From Azoarcus sp031546845 (GTDB lineage Bacteria; Pseudomonadota; Gammaproteobacteria; Burkholderiales; Rhodocyclaceae): a stretch of 64,000 nt of DNA. Below, piece after piece: positions 33,237 to 42,137 of this stretch. Within the stretch, counting starts at the first letter, position 1; every line of letters begins with the position of its first letter. The translations under genes and the position numbers were made by a program. The stretch spans positions 1 through 64,000 of the forward strand of contig JAVBJT010000024.1 of NCBI GenBank assembly GCA_031546845.1. Reading direction: 5' to 3'. The notes under the pieces were generated by a model, which worked only from the letters and a program-made list of their open reading frames with translations, was not told where the DNA came from and searched no databases.

Positions 33237-34046
33237 TCAACTACCGCCGAACCAGTTGTAGCCCTGGTCTTCCCAGTAGCCGCCGGGGTGGTTGTTGGTG
33301 ACGAAGATGGCCTGGATGTGTTTGGGGTTCTTGTAGCCGAGCTTGGTGGGTATGCGCAGCTTCATCGGAAAGCCGTATTCGCGCGGCAGCACCTTTCCGT
33401 CATAAGTCAGTGCCAGCACGGTCTGTGGATGCAGGGCCGAGGGCATGTCGATGCTGGTGTGGTAATCGTCGGCGCACTTGAAGCCCACATATCGGGCGCT
33501 CAGATCCGCGCCCACGCGCTTGAGGAAATCGGCAAGGCGCACTCCGCCCCAGCGGCCAATCGCGCTCCATCCTTCCACGCAAATGTGCCGTGTGATCTGA
33601 TCGGTCTGTGCCATGGCGCGCAATTCGTCCAGCCGCCAGGCGCGCTTATCGGCCACCATGCCGGTGACTTCCAGCGTATAGCCGGTTTCGTCCACAGCGG
33701 GCGCTTTGTCCATGTCATAGAACGCATTGAATGGAAAGGGCCGCGCGATCATCGATTCGGGATAGGTTGGCGCGAGCGCGCCGGGGTCGAAGATCAGGCC
33801 TTGCACCCGGTCATTGAAGCGGGAGATCGCCGCAAGCGCGCTCTCCACCTGCTTGTTGTCGCTTAGCGAGCAGCCCGACAGCATGGCCACGCCACCCAAG
33901 GTCAAGGTGCGCAGAAATCCGCGGCGTGAAGACGAGTCGATGTGCGGCGCCAGCAGTTTGCGGGCATCCTTGAGAATCAGTTCGGTGTCCAGCGGGCTGT
34001 TGGAGGGTTCGGCGGGCCGGTTCATCGGGTGTCGGTCGATGTGCAT
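33237..34046 (-). CDS. Periplasmic molybdopterin-dependent oxidoreductase (sulfite-oxidase fold, MsrP/YedY-like)
   Basis: A 269-residue protein with a twin-arginine signal SSRRGFLRT (39-47) and a possible lipobox LSGC at Cys59. The sulfite-oxidase-type molybdopterin domain follows, with the Mo-ligating Cys156 in HICVEGWSAIGRWGGV. MsrP/YedY enzymes reduce protein methionine sulfoxide in the periplasm using electrons from a membrane cytochrome b. The neighbours, a Met-rich protein and a cytochrome b, support that reading. It lies 13 bases after the cytochrome gene. Other activities in this fold (for example other S-oxide reduction) cannot be excluded. Confidence 0.85.
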   Translation of the reverse strand: MHIDRHPMNRPAEPSNSPLDTELILKDARKLLAPHIDSSSRRGFLRTLTLGGVAMLSGCSLSDNKQVESALAAISRFNDRVQGLIFDPGALAPTYPESMIARPFPFNAFYDMDKAPAVDETGYTLEVTGMVADKRAWRLDELRAMAQTDQITRHICVEGWSAIGRWGGVRLADFLKRVGADLSARYVGFKCADDYHTSIDMPSALHPQTVLALTYDGKVLPREYGFPMKLRIPTKLGYKNPKHIQAIFVTNNHPGGYWEDQGYNWFGGS

Positions 34047-34059
34047 GTCGGTTCCTTCT

Positions 34060-34731
34060 TCAACGTCCGCGGATCATGGTGAGCAAGGTGCGTGGCACCA
34101 GCGCCACCATCGTCAGATGCACGGCCACAAATCCGGTCAGCAACGCCATGGCGACGAAATGGATCCTGCGCGCGGCTTCATAGCCACCCAGCAACTCGCA
34201 CAAGAGGCCAAACTGCACGGATTTCCACAAAACCAGACCGGACAGCACCAGAACGACGATGTCGATCATGGCAAACAGGTATGCCGCGCGCTGGATCTGG
34301 TTGTAGTGGCGCGGATTGTCATGCGCCAGGCGGCCGTGCAGCGCGGCCTGGGTATCGTGCAGCACACCGCGCGCGGATAAGGGGAAAAACCGCCGCTGCA
34401 AGCGCCCGCTGAACAGGTTCAGTACCAGATACACCAGCCCGTTACCCGCCAGAAGCCACATGCCGGCAAAGTGCCATTGCAATGCGCCGCCGAGCCAGTC
34501 GCCCAGGGTTATCGCTTTGGGGAAGGAGATATCGATGAACGGCGCGGCGTTGTAAATGCGCCAGCCGCTGGCGGTCATCACGATCACGGCCAGGGCATTG
34601 AGCCAATGCGTGAGCCGCAGCCAGCGGGGATGAATGGTCGCCCCGCCGCCTGGTGAGGCAGTGTCTGGAACGGTGGCGGAAAGCGTGGACATGGGCGGGA
34701 CGGAAAGGCTGTGGTTTTTGTCGGCGTTCAT
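34060..34731 (-). CDS. Cytochrome b561-type membrane subunit (YedZ1-like electron donor)
   Basis: A 223-residue inner-membrane haem protein with four helices. Likely haem ligands are His in LTHWLNALAV, WHFAGMWLLA, and in HFVAMALLTGFVAVHLTM. It belongs to the cytochrome b/b6-like group found beside sulfite-oxidase-fold proteins, not to the ferric-reductase-like MsrQ. It would pass quinol electrons to the molybdopterin protein encoded 13 bases downstream. I chose the ATG at 34731; a downstream ATG at 34692 is possible and neither has a strong ribosome site. Confidence 0.82.
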   Translation of the reverse strand: MNADKNHSLSVPPMSTLSATVPDTASPGGGATIHPRWLRLTHWLNALAVIVMTASGWRIYNAAPFIDISFPKAITLGDWLGGALQWHFAGMWLLAGNGLVYLVLNLFSGRLQRRFFPLSARGVLHDTQAALHGRLAHDNPRHYNQIQRAAYLFAMIDIVVLVLSGLVLWKSVQFGLLCELLGGYEAARRIHFVAMALLTGFVAVHLTMVALVPRTLLTMIRGR

Positions 34732-34759
34732 TGTTCCGCGCAAGCCATCCCGGAGTCCT

Positions 34760-34782
34760 CACGTAAAGTTCAATAAAACGTG
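34760..34782. promoter_or_regulatory. Candidate operator between the cytochrome b and response-regulator genes
   Basis: CACGT (34760-34764) and ACGTG (34778-34782) form an inverted repeat around an AT-rich core in a 109-base divergent promoter region; GATAAT overlaps its right end as a possible -10 for the regulator gene. Its central position would let the regulator control both directions. The site is short, so this is a suggestion only. Confidence 0.35.
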
Positions 34783-34840
34783 ATAATTGGCGTCTCTTTC
34801 TTTGGGAAAATAGGGTTTCTGTTTTTGTCTCGGAGTCTGC

Positions 34841-35566
34841 ATGGAACGGTCCAAGCGCATCCTGCTTGTCGAGGATGACGATCACATCTCCAAGTTGTTG
34901 TGCATGCATTTACGCGACGAAGGCCATACGGTCGAACATGCGGCCGATGGTGATGCGGGCATGCGCATGCTCGGCGAAGGGACGTGGGATATCCTGGTGC
35001 TCGATCTGATGCTGCCGGGTATCGATGGACTGGAGATTTGCAAGCGGGCGCGTGCCATGGCTCGCTATGTGCCCATCATTATCACCAGTGCCCGATCGAG
35101 CGAAGTGCATCGCATCCTGGGGCTGGAACTGGGCGCTGACGACTATCTGGCAAAACCCTTTTCCATGTTGGAGTTGGTTGCGCGCGTGAAGGCGCTGCTG
35201 CGGCGTACCGATGCGCTGGCGCGCAATGCCCGTCTGGATGCGGGGCATCTGGAGAGCCACGGGCTGATGCTCGATCCAATCGCGCGTTCCGCCGGGTTGG
35301 ACGGCAAATCGTTGGACCTCACCCCACGCGAGTTCGACCTGCTTTATTTCTTCGCGCGCCATCCCGACCGGGTGTTCTCACGGCTCAATCTGCTCAACGA
35401 GGTTTGGGGTTACAGCCACGACGGCTACGAGCACACTGTGAACACGCATATAAACCGGCTGCGTACAAAGATCGAAGCCGATCCGGCCAATCCGAAACGC
35501 ATCCTCACTGTGTGGGGGCGTGGTTACAAGTTCGCGGCAGAGCCCGTCGTCGCCGGAGAAACATGA
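34841..35566 (+). CDS. OmpR/PhoB family response regulator
   Basis: 241 residues. Receiver with acidic residues in LVEDDDHI, phospho-acceptor Asp55 in LVLDLMLPGIDGLEIC and the Lys in YLAKPFSMLE (~106). The C-terminal winged helix includes LTPREFDLLYFFARHPDRV and ends RTKIEADPANPKRILTVWG, then RGYKF. It is divergent from the cytochrome b/molybdoenzyme/MXKDX operon and probably regulates it. Its stop overlaps the kinase start (ATGATG). Confidence 0.9.
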   Translation: MERSKRILLVEDDDHISKLLCMHLRDEGHTVEHAADGDAGMRMLGEGTWDILVLDLMLPGIDGLEICKRARAMARYVPIIITSARSSEVHRILGLELGADDYLAKPFSMLELVARVKALLRRTDALARNARLDAGHLESHGLMLDPIARSAGLDGKSLDLTPREFDLLYFFARHPDRVFSRLNLLNEVWGYSHDGYEHTVNTHINRLRTKIEADPANPKRILTVWGRGYKFAAEPVVAGET

Positions 35567-37038
35567 TGCGCCGACTTACGCTGGCACAGCGTCTGTCCGC
35601 AGTGTTTGCCGTACTGCTGCTGGCTTGCAGCGCGATTTCAATGTGGCTGCAAATCGAATCCAGCACACGCCATGAGCAGGTGGTGACGCAGCAACTGTCC
35701 ATCGATCTGGCCGAGCATATCGCCAGCACTGCGCAGCTCATGGATGCCAGCGGTTGGCGACCGGATGCGGTTCGCGATCTGTTCGACAAACTGATGGCGG
35801 TCAATCCATCCGTCGAAGTGTACTTGCTGGACAATGATGGCCGGATCGTGGGCGATGCAGCGCCTCCTGGGCGTATCCAGCGAGCTCGGGTGGACCTGGC
35901 CCCGATTCGTAAGTTGTTGGCGGGCGCACCCCTGCCCGTGCAGGGTGACGATCCGCGCCATGCCAGCGCCCGCAAGGTTTTCAGCGCCGCACCCGTGCGG
36001 GTTGGCGGCCAATCCGCCGGCTACGTGTATGTCATCCTCCAGGGCGAAGATCGCGATGCCCTGGCTAACCGGTACGCCAGCGATTCGGTGTTGCGCACGA
36101 CGCTATGGGCTACAGCCTTCGCGGCCTTGCTGGGGTTGGCGATGGGCTTGGTCGCCTTCCAACTGATTACGCGTCCCCTGCACACACTCACAAAAGCCGT
36201 GCGGGATTTCGATGCCGATGGGGTCCGGGCGGCCGCCTTGCCGGTGGAAACGGCGCCGGAAACGCAGCGCAACGAAATTGCGATACTGCGCTCGGCCTTT
36301 GCCAACATGGGACAACGCATTGGTGAGCAATGGCGGGAGTTGGCCCGCCAGGACCAGCAGCGGCGGGAACTTGTCGCCAACATCTCCCACGATCTGCGCA
36401 CCCCCCTGACCTCTCTGCACGGCTATCTTGAGACGCTGCGCCTGAAAGCGGAAAACCTGAGCCCCGCCGAGCGCCAGCGCTATCTGGACACGGCCCTGAG
36501 TCAGAGCAGCAAGGTCGGCCGTCTGGCGCAAGAGCTCTTTGAGCTGGCCCGGTTGGAGTCGGGGTTGATTCACCCAGAAATGGAAACCTTCTCGCTACCC
36601 GATCTGGTGCAGGACGTGCTGCAAAAATTCGAGTTGGCAGCCGAAGCGCGCCAGCAGCAACTGTTGGCGGAGATTGCGCCGAATTTGCCCTCCGTGCGCG
36701 CCGATCTGGGCATGATCGAGCGTGTTCTGGCCAACCTGCTGGACAACGCGATACGGCACAATCCGGCTGGAACGCGCATCGCTATCGATGCACGCCGTCA
36801 AGCTGACGTGGTGCAGGTTGAAGTCAGTGATACGGGGTCGGGTATTCCAGCGGTTCTGCATGCGGGTCTGTTTACCCGCGTTTCCGCTTTTCGGCGCGGC
36901 GCCGACGTGGTGCGTGAAAGCGGTGGGCTGGGGCTGATCATTGTGAACCGCATCCTGCAATTGCACGGCAACAACATAGAGCTGGTTCCCGTGGCAGGGA
37001 AGGGCGCGGTGTTGCGCTTCATGCTGACCATCGGGTAG
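35563..37038 (+). CDS. Sensor histidine kinase
   Basis: 491 residues, inner membrane. Helices at ~9-29 and ~178-202 enclose a ~145-residue periplasmic sensor domain with no Cys and few Met. HAMP follows, then the phospho-acceptor His276 in LVANISHDLRTPLTSLHG, the N-box NLLDNAIRHNPAGT and DTGSGIP. The start is the ATG at 35563 (or 35566), overlapping the regulator stop. It likely senses an envelope signal, perhaps oxidation, for the adjacent Met-sulfoxide repair operon; the signal is inferred from neighbours only. Confidence 0.9.
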   Translation: MMRRLTLAQRLSAVFAVLLLACSAISMWLQIESSTRHEQVVTQQLSIDLAEHIASTAQLMDASGWRPDAVRDLFDKLMAVNPSVEVYLLDNDGRIVGDAAPPGRIQRARVDLAPIRKLLAGAPLPVQGDDPRHASARKVFSAAPVRVGGQSAGYVYVILQGEDRDALANRYASDSVLRTTLWATAFAALLGLAMGLVAFQLITRPLHTLTKAVRDFDADGVRAAALPVETAPETQRNEIAILRSAFANMGQRIGEQWRELARQDQQRRELVANISHDLRTPLTSLHGYLETLRLKAENLSPAERQRYLDTALSQSSKVGRLAQELFELARLESGLIHPEMETFSLPDLVQDVLQKFELAAEARQQQLLAEIAPNLPSVRADLGMIERVLANLLDNAIRHNPAGTRIAIDARRQADVVQVEVSDTGSGIPAVLHAGLFTRVSAFRRGADVVRESGGLGLIIVNRILQLHGNNIELVPVAGKGAVLRFMLTIG

Positions 37039-37147
37039 TTGCTAGATGGATGTGTTGGTTGTCGTTGAACCTCTGTCCGCGGTTCATCCATCTGGCACTG
37101 TCGCCGGAAGGCTTTGAGCAGGCTCTCAACGGTTTTGCGGGTTTTAA

Positions 37148-38434
37148 CTACAACTCGCCGGCCAGCGCATCGATCAGCATCATCGTGTGTTCCGTGGCGC
37201 CGCGATGTGCGGCGATGAACGCCTGTCCGGCGGCGGACATGCGCGTCCGTTCGCTTTCGTCGTCGAGAAGGCCCAATGCGAGCCGCATTGCTTGCGCCGC
37301 GTCTTCCGCCCGCAGTGCGGCGCCTGCCGCGCTCGCCATATCCGTGACTTGCTGAAAATTGAAAACGTGCGGGCCAAGAATGATTGGCGTTCCGACGGCG
37401 CAGGCTTCGATCGGGTTTTGGCTGCCGAAGGGTAGCCAACTGCCGCCGATCAGCGCCACGTCCGCCGCGTGGTAGTAGGCGAACATTTCACCCATCGAAT
37501 CCCCTAGCCAGACGCGGGTGCGCGTGTCGATGGCGATCCCGGCGCCTTCCGAGCGGCGTTGCAGCGTCAGCCCACGCGCGCGGACCAGCGCGGCGATTTC
37601 GTCGAAGCGCTGTGGGTGGCGCGGTACCAGCATGAGCAGCGCATCCGCCGGTGCAAGGGTGGCGAAGGCATCGAGAATTAGCGCTTCCTCGCCTTCGCGC
37701 GTGCTGGCGGCCAGCACGACCTTGCGCTTGCCGAATGCCTGGCGGAAATGGGCGCCGAGTTCGAGTTGTGCCGGTGGTGGTACCACGTCGAACTTGATGT
37801 TGCCGGTGATGTGCGTCCGGTGTGCGCCGAGCTCGATAAGGCGGGCGGCATCGGCGGGGGTTTGCGCGCCGATGGCGGATAGTGCGCCGAGGGTGAGCTG
37901 GGTCAAGGCGGGCAAGCGAGCGTAGCGGCGGGCGGAGCGTTCCGACAGGCGGGCGTTGGCGAGGATGACGGGGAGTTTGCCGCGCTGGCAGGCGGCGAGC
38001 AGGTTAGGCCACAGTTCCGTTTCCATGACGATGCCGAAATCCGGGCGGAAGTGGCGCAGGAAACGTCTGGCGAGAAAGCCGAGGTCGTAAGGCAGATAGG
38101 CGCGTAGCACGCGCGATTCGCCGGCGAACAGCGCTTTTGACGTTTCGCGCCCGGTTGGCGTCATGTGCGTGAGCACGATGGCGTGCTGCGGCCAGCGCGT
38201 GAGCAGCGCGCGTACCAGCGGTTCGGCCGCCCGCGTTTCGCCAACCGAGACGGCATGTATCCAGATGGTTTTCCCCGGCGCGCGTATGCCAAAGCGGCCA
38301 AAGCGTTCGCCAATATGCCGGAGATAGGCGGGCTGACGGCGCGCGCGCCAAATCAGGCGTAGCAGGACAAAGGGTAGGGCGAGCAGCCAGAGCAGGGAGT
38401 AGGGTAGGCGAATGAGGGGCAGGCGGATCAGCAT
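37148..38434 (-). CDS. waaA: 3-deoxy-D-manno-octulosonic acid (Kdo) transferase
   Basis: A 428-residue GT-B glycosyltransferase that transfers Kdo to lipid IVA in LPS synthesis. An N-terminal membrane segment (~10-28) is followed by RHIGERFGRFG, the acceptor-side IWIHAVSVGETRAAEPL (with the catalytic Glu), LANARLSERSARRY, and the donor-side IGGSWLPFGSQNPIEACAVG. Length fits the family. It is convergent with the kinase gene and divergent from the epimerase gene. Confidence 0.94.
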   Translation of the reverse strand: MLIRLPLIRLPYSLLWLLALPFVLLRLIWRARRQPAYLRHIGERFGRFGIRAPGKTIWIHAVSVGETRAAEPLVRALLTRWPQHAIVLTHMTPTGRETSKALFAGESRVLRAYLPYDLGFLARRFLRHFRPDFGIVMETELWPNLLAACQRGKLPVILANARLSERSARRYARLPALTQLTLGALSAIGAQTPADAARLIELGAHRTHITGNIKFDVVPPPAQLELGAHFRQAFGKRKVVLAASTREGEEALILDAFATLAPADALLMLVPRHPQRFDEIAALVRARGLTLQRRSEGAGIAIDTRTRVWLGDSMGEMFAYYHAADVALIGGSWLPFGSQNPIEACAVGTPIILGPHVFNFQQVTDMASAAGAALRAEDAAQAMRLALGLLDDESERTRMSAAGQAFIAAHRGATEHTMMLIDALAGEL

Positions 38435-38586
38435 TAACGAGCCGGCGTGGGTACGGGCGGAAGGCAGTATAGCGATGCCACCCGGTTTTGCCCTGCTTTA
38501 TGCAGCATTTTCTGGGGAATGTCGGCCGGTTCCGGGAAAGCTCCTGTGGGATAATGCGGCCCTCTGCCCACTGTGATGGCCTGGTC

Positions 38587-39597
38587 ATGAAAATTCTCGT
38601 TACCGGCGCGGCCGGTTTCATCGGCATGCACACCTCCGAGCGCCTGCTGGCGCGCGGGGACGAAGTCGTTGGCCTGGATAATCTCAACGATTATTACGAT
38701 CCCCGGTTGAAGGAAAGCCGCCTTGCCCGGCTCGAACCGCATGCGGGGTTCCGCTTCGTGCGCATGGACGTGGCCGATCGCGCCGGCATGGAACGTCTGT
38801 TTGCCACGGAAAAATTCGACCGCGTCATCCACCTCGCCGCTCAGGCCGGCGTGCGTTATTCCTTGCAGAATCCGCATGCCTATATCGATAGCAACATTGT
38901 TGGCTTCACCAATATTCTCGAAGGCTGCCGGCACAGCAAGGTGCAGCATCTCGTCTATGCCAGCAGTTCCAGTGTTTATGGCGGCAATACCAAGATGCCG
39001 TTCTCCGAGCACGACAGCGTCGATCACCCGGTCAGCCTTTACGCCGCGACGAAGAAAGCCAATGAGCTGATGGCGCATACCTACAGCCACCTCTACGGCC
39101 TGCCGACGACCGGGCTGCGCTTTTTTACCGTGTATGGCCCGTGGGGCCGGCCGGACATGGCGCTGTTCCTGTTCACCAAGGCCATGCTTGATAATCGGCC
39201 GATCGACGTTTTCAACCACGGCAAGATGCGGCGCGATTTCACGTACGTCGACGACATCGTCGAAGGGGTGTTGCGCACGCTGGATCGCATCGCGGCGCCC
39301 GATCCCGCTTTCGATTCGCACAATCCCGATCCGGCTCGCGGCAGCGTGCCGTATCGCATTTTCAACATCGGCAACAACAACCCCGTCGAGTTGATGGCGT
39401 TCATCGAAGCCATCGAGCAGGCGTTGGGCAAGACGGCGGAAAAGAACTTTCTGCCCTTGCAGGATGGTGACGTGCCCGCGACCTATGCCGACACCGCCGC
39501 ACTGGATGCGTGGGTCGGAGTCGCGCCGGCAACCAGCGTGAGCGTCGGCGTGGGCCGGTTCGTGCAGTGGTATCGGGAATATTACGGCGCGCGCTGA
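38587..39597 (+). CDS. UDP-glucuronate 4-epimerase-like NAD-dependent epimerase
   Basis: A 336-residue extended SDR enzyme. The Rossmann motif is TGAAGFIG (6-13), the active site is SSSSVYGG (126-133) with Tyr152 and Lys156 in YAATKKANE. LDNLNDYYDPRLKESRL and FFTVYGPWGRPDMA are hallmarks of the UDP-glucuronate epimerase (CapI/LspL) subgroup that makes UDP-galacturonate for surface glycans. The start is the ATG at 38587; a GATAAT at 38550 with preceding TG is a possible extended -10. It is followed by a GtrA gene. Confidence 0.9.
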   Translation: MKILVTGAAGFIGMHTSERLLARGDEVVGLDNLNDYYDPRLKESRLARLEPHAGFRFVRMDVADRAGMERLFATEKFDRVIHLAAQAGVRYSLQNPHAYIDSNIVGFTNILEGCRHSKVQHLVYASSSSVYGGNTKMPFSEHDSVDHPVSLYAATKKANELMAHTYSHLYGLPTTGLRFFTVYGPWGRPDMALFLFTKAMLDNRPIDVFNHGKMRRDFTYVDDIVEGVLRTLDRIAAPDPAFDSHNPDPARGSVPYRIFNIGNNNPVELMAFIEAIEQALGKTAEKNFLPLQDGDVPATYADTAALDAWVGVAPATSVSVGVGRFVQWYREYYGAR

Positions 39598-39622
39598 GAT
39601 ATCCGCATTCGACAGGTAAAAC

Positions 39623-40021
39623 ATGCAAACCGGGGAGCGTGGCTGGGGCACCACTTTTTTTCGTTTTCTGCTTTCCGGGGCGGGAAATACCGCTGCGTCC
39701 TACGTGGTCTATCTTGCCCTGCTCAACGTTTTTTCATACCGGGTGAGTTATACGCTGGCCTATGCATCCGGTATCATCATTGCCTACCTGGCGTACCGCT
39801 TCTACGTTTTTCGCACGACAGGCGGGCGCTTTGGTTTGGTTTTCGTCTGCGCCATCTATCTGCTGCAATATCTTCTCGGCTTGACCGTGGTGTACGTCTG
39901 GGTCGAGTTTTTTGCAGGCCCTGCGTTGTTTGCGCCCTTGGTGGCCGTCGCCGTCACCATTCCCGTTACTTTTGTGCTCAATCGGCTGGTTTTTCGCAAG
40001 ACGAAGCAGCCCGCCGCCTGA
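39623..40021 (+). CDS. GtrA family membrane protein
   Basis: 132 residues with four predicted helices. It opens FFRFLLSGAGNTAASYVVYL and ends with PVTFVLNRLVFRKTK, both typical of GtrA/DPMS-like proteins, which are thought to flip or position undecaprenyl-linked sugars for surface polysaccharide decoration. It follows the epimerase gene by 25 bases, so the two probably act in one glycan pathway. Confidence 0.88.
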   Translation: MQTGERGWGTTFFRFLLSGAGNTAASYVVYLALLNVFSYRVSYTLAYASGIIIAYLAYRFYVFRTTGGRFGLVFVCAIYLLQYLLGLTVVYVWVEFFAGPALFAPLVAVAVTIPVTFVLNRLVFRKTKQPAA

Positions 40022-40036
40022 GCGGGCAGGGCGGGA

Positions 40037-41347
40037 TCAGCTGTGTTGCAGTAGCGCGTTGATGAGGCGGACGTCTTCTTCCGTCAGCGTGCCGGCGGCG
40101 GCTTTCAGCCGTAGTTGGGCGATCAGCGTGTCGTAGCGCGCACGTGCGAGTTGTTGCAGCGTATCGGCAAGCTGGCTCTGGGCGTTGAGTACGTCGATGT
40201 TGATGCGCACGCCGACTTCGTAGCCGAGCTTGTTTGCTTCCAGCGCAGATGTGGAGGAGGTCCGTGCCGCTTCCAGTGCCTTGACCTGCGCCATGCCGCT
40301 GGTAACGCCCAGGTAGGATTGGCGCGCGGCCAGCGCGGCGGTGCGGCGGGCGTCCTCGACGTCGGCGTCGGCCTTGGTTTTCAGCGCGGCGGCTTCCCGT
40401 GCATACGAGGAAATGGCGCCGCCTTGATAAAACGGCACGTTGAGCTGCAAGCCCACGGTGGTGCCTTCGGCGCGTTCCGTGGAGAGCGCAGGGTTGTTAT
40501 TCAAGCTGTAGTTGGCGACCAGATCGACTGTCGGCAGATGCCCTGCTTGCGCGCGTTCGACTTCGCGTGTGGCGATTTCGCGCGCTAGCTGCTGTGCCTG
40601 CACGGCATAGTTGCCTTGTTCGGCCGCCGTTGCCCAGGCGGTAAGGTTGTCCGGCTGCGGGCGCTGCAATTCCACGCCAGGGCGCAGGCCGGCGAGTTCT
40701 TCCGGTTCCTTGCCGATGATCTGGGCGAGCGCCTCGCGGGATACGACGAGGTCGTTGCTCGCGGCGATTTCGCGTGCCGAGGCCAGATCGAAGCGGGATT
40801 GAGCCTCATAGACGTCGGTGATCGTAACCGTGCCGACTTCGAAGCTTTTGCGCGCGATTTCGTGCTGTTCGGCGGCGGCGGCGCGCAGTTGAGAGACGGC
40901 GTCGAGCGCGTCCTGGGCGTTGAGCACGTTGAAGTAGGCATCGGACACGCGCAGGATGAGATCCTGCCTGGCCTGGCCGAACAGGCTTTCCGCCTGCGCC
41001 GTCTGCAGTTCGCCCTGCTTGTACTGCACCCAGTTCTGCCAGCGGAACAGCGGTTGAGTGAGCTGCACGGCATAGCCGTTGCTGTTGTAGTTGCGGTGAA
41101 TGTTCAGATCGACATCGCTGGTGCGTACCTTCGAGTCGTTCCAGGTGGTGTTGGCCGATCCGCCGATCTGCGGCAGCAGGCCAGCGCGGCCCTGTATGAC
41201 TTTTTCCTGTCCGGCTTCATATTGGGCGCGGGCGGCGGCGAATTTCGCGTCGTTGTCGAGCGCGTCCTGATAGACCCGCAGCAGGTCGGCCGGCCACGCG
41301 GCGGTGGAGGTCAAGGCGATCAGAGCCGCCACCAACGCTCGCTTCAT
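40037..41347 (-). CDS. tolC: TolC family outer-membrane efflux protein
   Basis: A 436-residue outer-membrane channel. The signal peptide is ALVAALIALTSTAAWPA; the mature part has the two-fold helical repeat of TolC with DLLRVYQDALDNDAKFAAAR at the start, SYLGVTSGMAQVKALE in the second half and GVRINIDVLNAQSQLADT near the end. It provides the exit duct for RND or type I exporters. I chose the ATG at 41347; a GTG at 41368 is possible. pcm lies 42 bases upstream, an order common in Betaproteobacteria, and an RND pump follows upstream of pcm. Confidence 0.92.
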   Translation of the reverse strand: MKRALVAALIALTSTAAWPADLLRVYQDALDNDAKFAAARAQYEAGQEKVIQGRAGLLPQIGGSANTTWNDSKVRTSDVDLNIHRNYNSNGYAVQLTQPLFRWQNWVQYKQGELQTAQAESLFGQARQDLILRVSDAYFNVLNAQDALDAVSQLRAAAAEQHEIARKSFEVGTVTITDVYEAQSRFDLASAREIAASNDLVVSREALAQIIGKEPEELAGLRPGVELQRPQPDNLTAWATAAEQGNYAVQAQQLAREIATREVERAQAGHLPTVDLVANYSLNNNPALSTERAEGTTVGLQLNVPFYQGGAISSYAREAAALKTKADADVEDARRTAALAARQSYLGVTSGMAQVKALEAARTSSTSALEANKLGYEVGVRINIDVLNAQSQLADTLQQLARARYDTLIAQLRLKAAAGTLTEEDVRLINALLQHS

Positions 41348-41389
41348 TTCTTTTTCCACTATCGACACAACCTCTGCGCCGGATGGCGG

Positions 41390-42043
41390 TTAGAAACGGA
41401 AAGCGTTGTCCCGCGCTGTGTTTTTGAGCATCGGCACGACGGTTTCGAAGATGTCCTCGGTGCGGAAGCGGCCTTCGCCCTCGCAGGTGATGAGCCGTGC
41501 TTTCATGACCGGCGCGGCGCCGACGAAAGCGAACAGGCGGCCACCGACCTTGAGTTGCCCGAGCAGCGCGGGCGGCACGGCCGGTACGCCGCCGGAGATG
41601 ACGATGACGTCGTAGGGATCGCGCCCCGGCCAGCCCTGCGCCGCGTCGCCGTCTTCGACGATGACGTTTTCAACGCCGCAGCGCATGAGATTGTCGCTGG
41701 CGAGTTTGACCAGCTCGGGCTCGATATCCACGGTGCGCACCCACTCGGCGCGCGCGGCCAGCAGCGCGGCGAAATAGCCCGAACCGGTGCCGATTTCGAG
41801 CACGGAATCGGAGCGGCGGACTTGCAGCGCCTGCATGGCTTTACCTTCGATGATCGGTTTGAGCATCACCTGACCGTGGCTGAGCGGGATTTCGATGTCG
41901 GCGAAGGAGAGCGCGCGGGCTGCCGGCGGAACGAATTCCTCGCGTTTGACCGTCATCAGCAGATCGAGCACGTCCTGATCCAGCACCTCCCAGGGGCGGA
42001 TTTGCTGCTCGACCATGTTGAAGCGTGCTTTCTCGAAGTTCAT
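41390..42043 (-). CDS. pcm: Protein-L-isoaspartate O-methyltransferase
   Basis: 217 residues. It methylates isoaspartyl residues with SAM to start their repair. The SAM motif I is VLEIGTGSGYFAAL, and motif post-I is VRTVDIEPELV; MVEQQIRPWEVLDQDVLDL is the usual N-terminus of this betaproteobacterial group. DVIVISGGVPAVPPALLGQL is the region preceding the catalytic pocket. It lies between the RND permease and tolC genes on the same strand. Confidence 0.9.
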   Translation of the reverse strand: MNFEKARFNMVEQQIRPWEVLDQDVLDLLMTVKREEFVPPAARALSFADIEIPLSHGQVMLKPIIEGKAMQALQVRRSDSVLEIGTGSGYFAALLAARAEWVRTVDIEPELVKLASDNLMRCGVENVIVEDGDAAQGWPGRDPYDVIVISGGVPAVPPALLGQLKVGGRLFAFVGAAPVMKARLITCEGEGRFRTEDIFETVVPMLKNTARDNAFRF

Positions 42044-42137
42044 CAGCGACTCCCGGTTCGTCTGTCAGCCGTCGTCCGATGACGGCGAATTTGGCAAAAC
42101 CCATACATTTTAACGCAGTTACCGCTTGGTGACGGAT

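Noticed and set aside
37044..37093. A 9-bp inverted repeat between the kinase gene and waaA considered as a terminator
   Set aside because: The loop is 32 bases and there is no T-run; it could fold only weakly.
40009..40027. A 6-bp GC hairpin at the end of the GtrA gene considered as a bidirectional terminator
   Set aside because: The stem is short, overlaps the stop codon and has no T-run on either strand.
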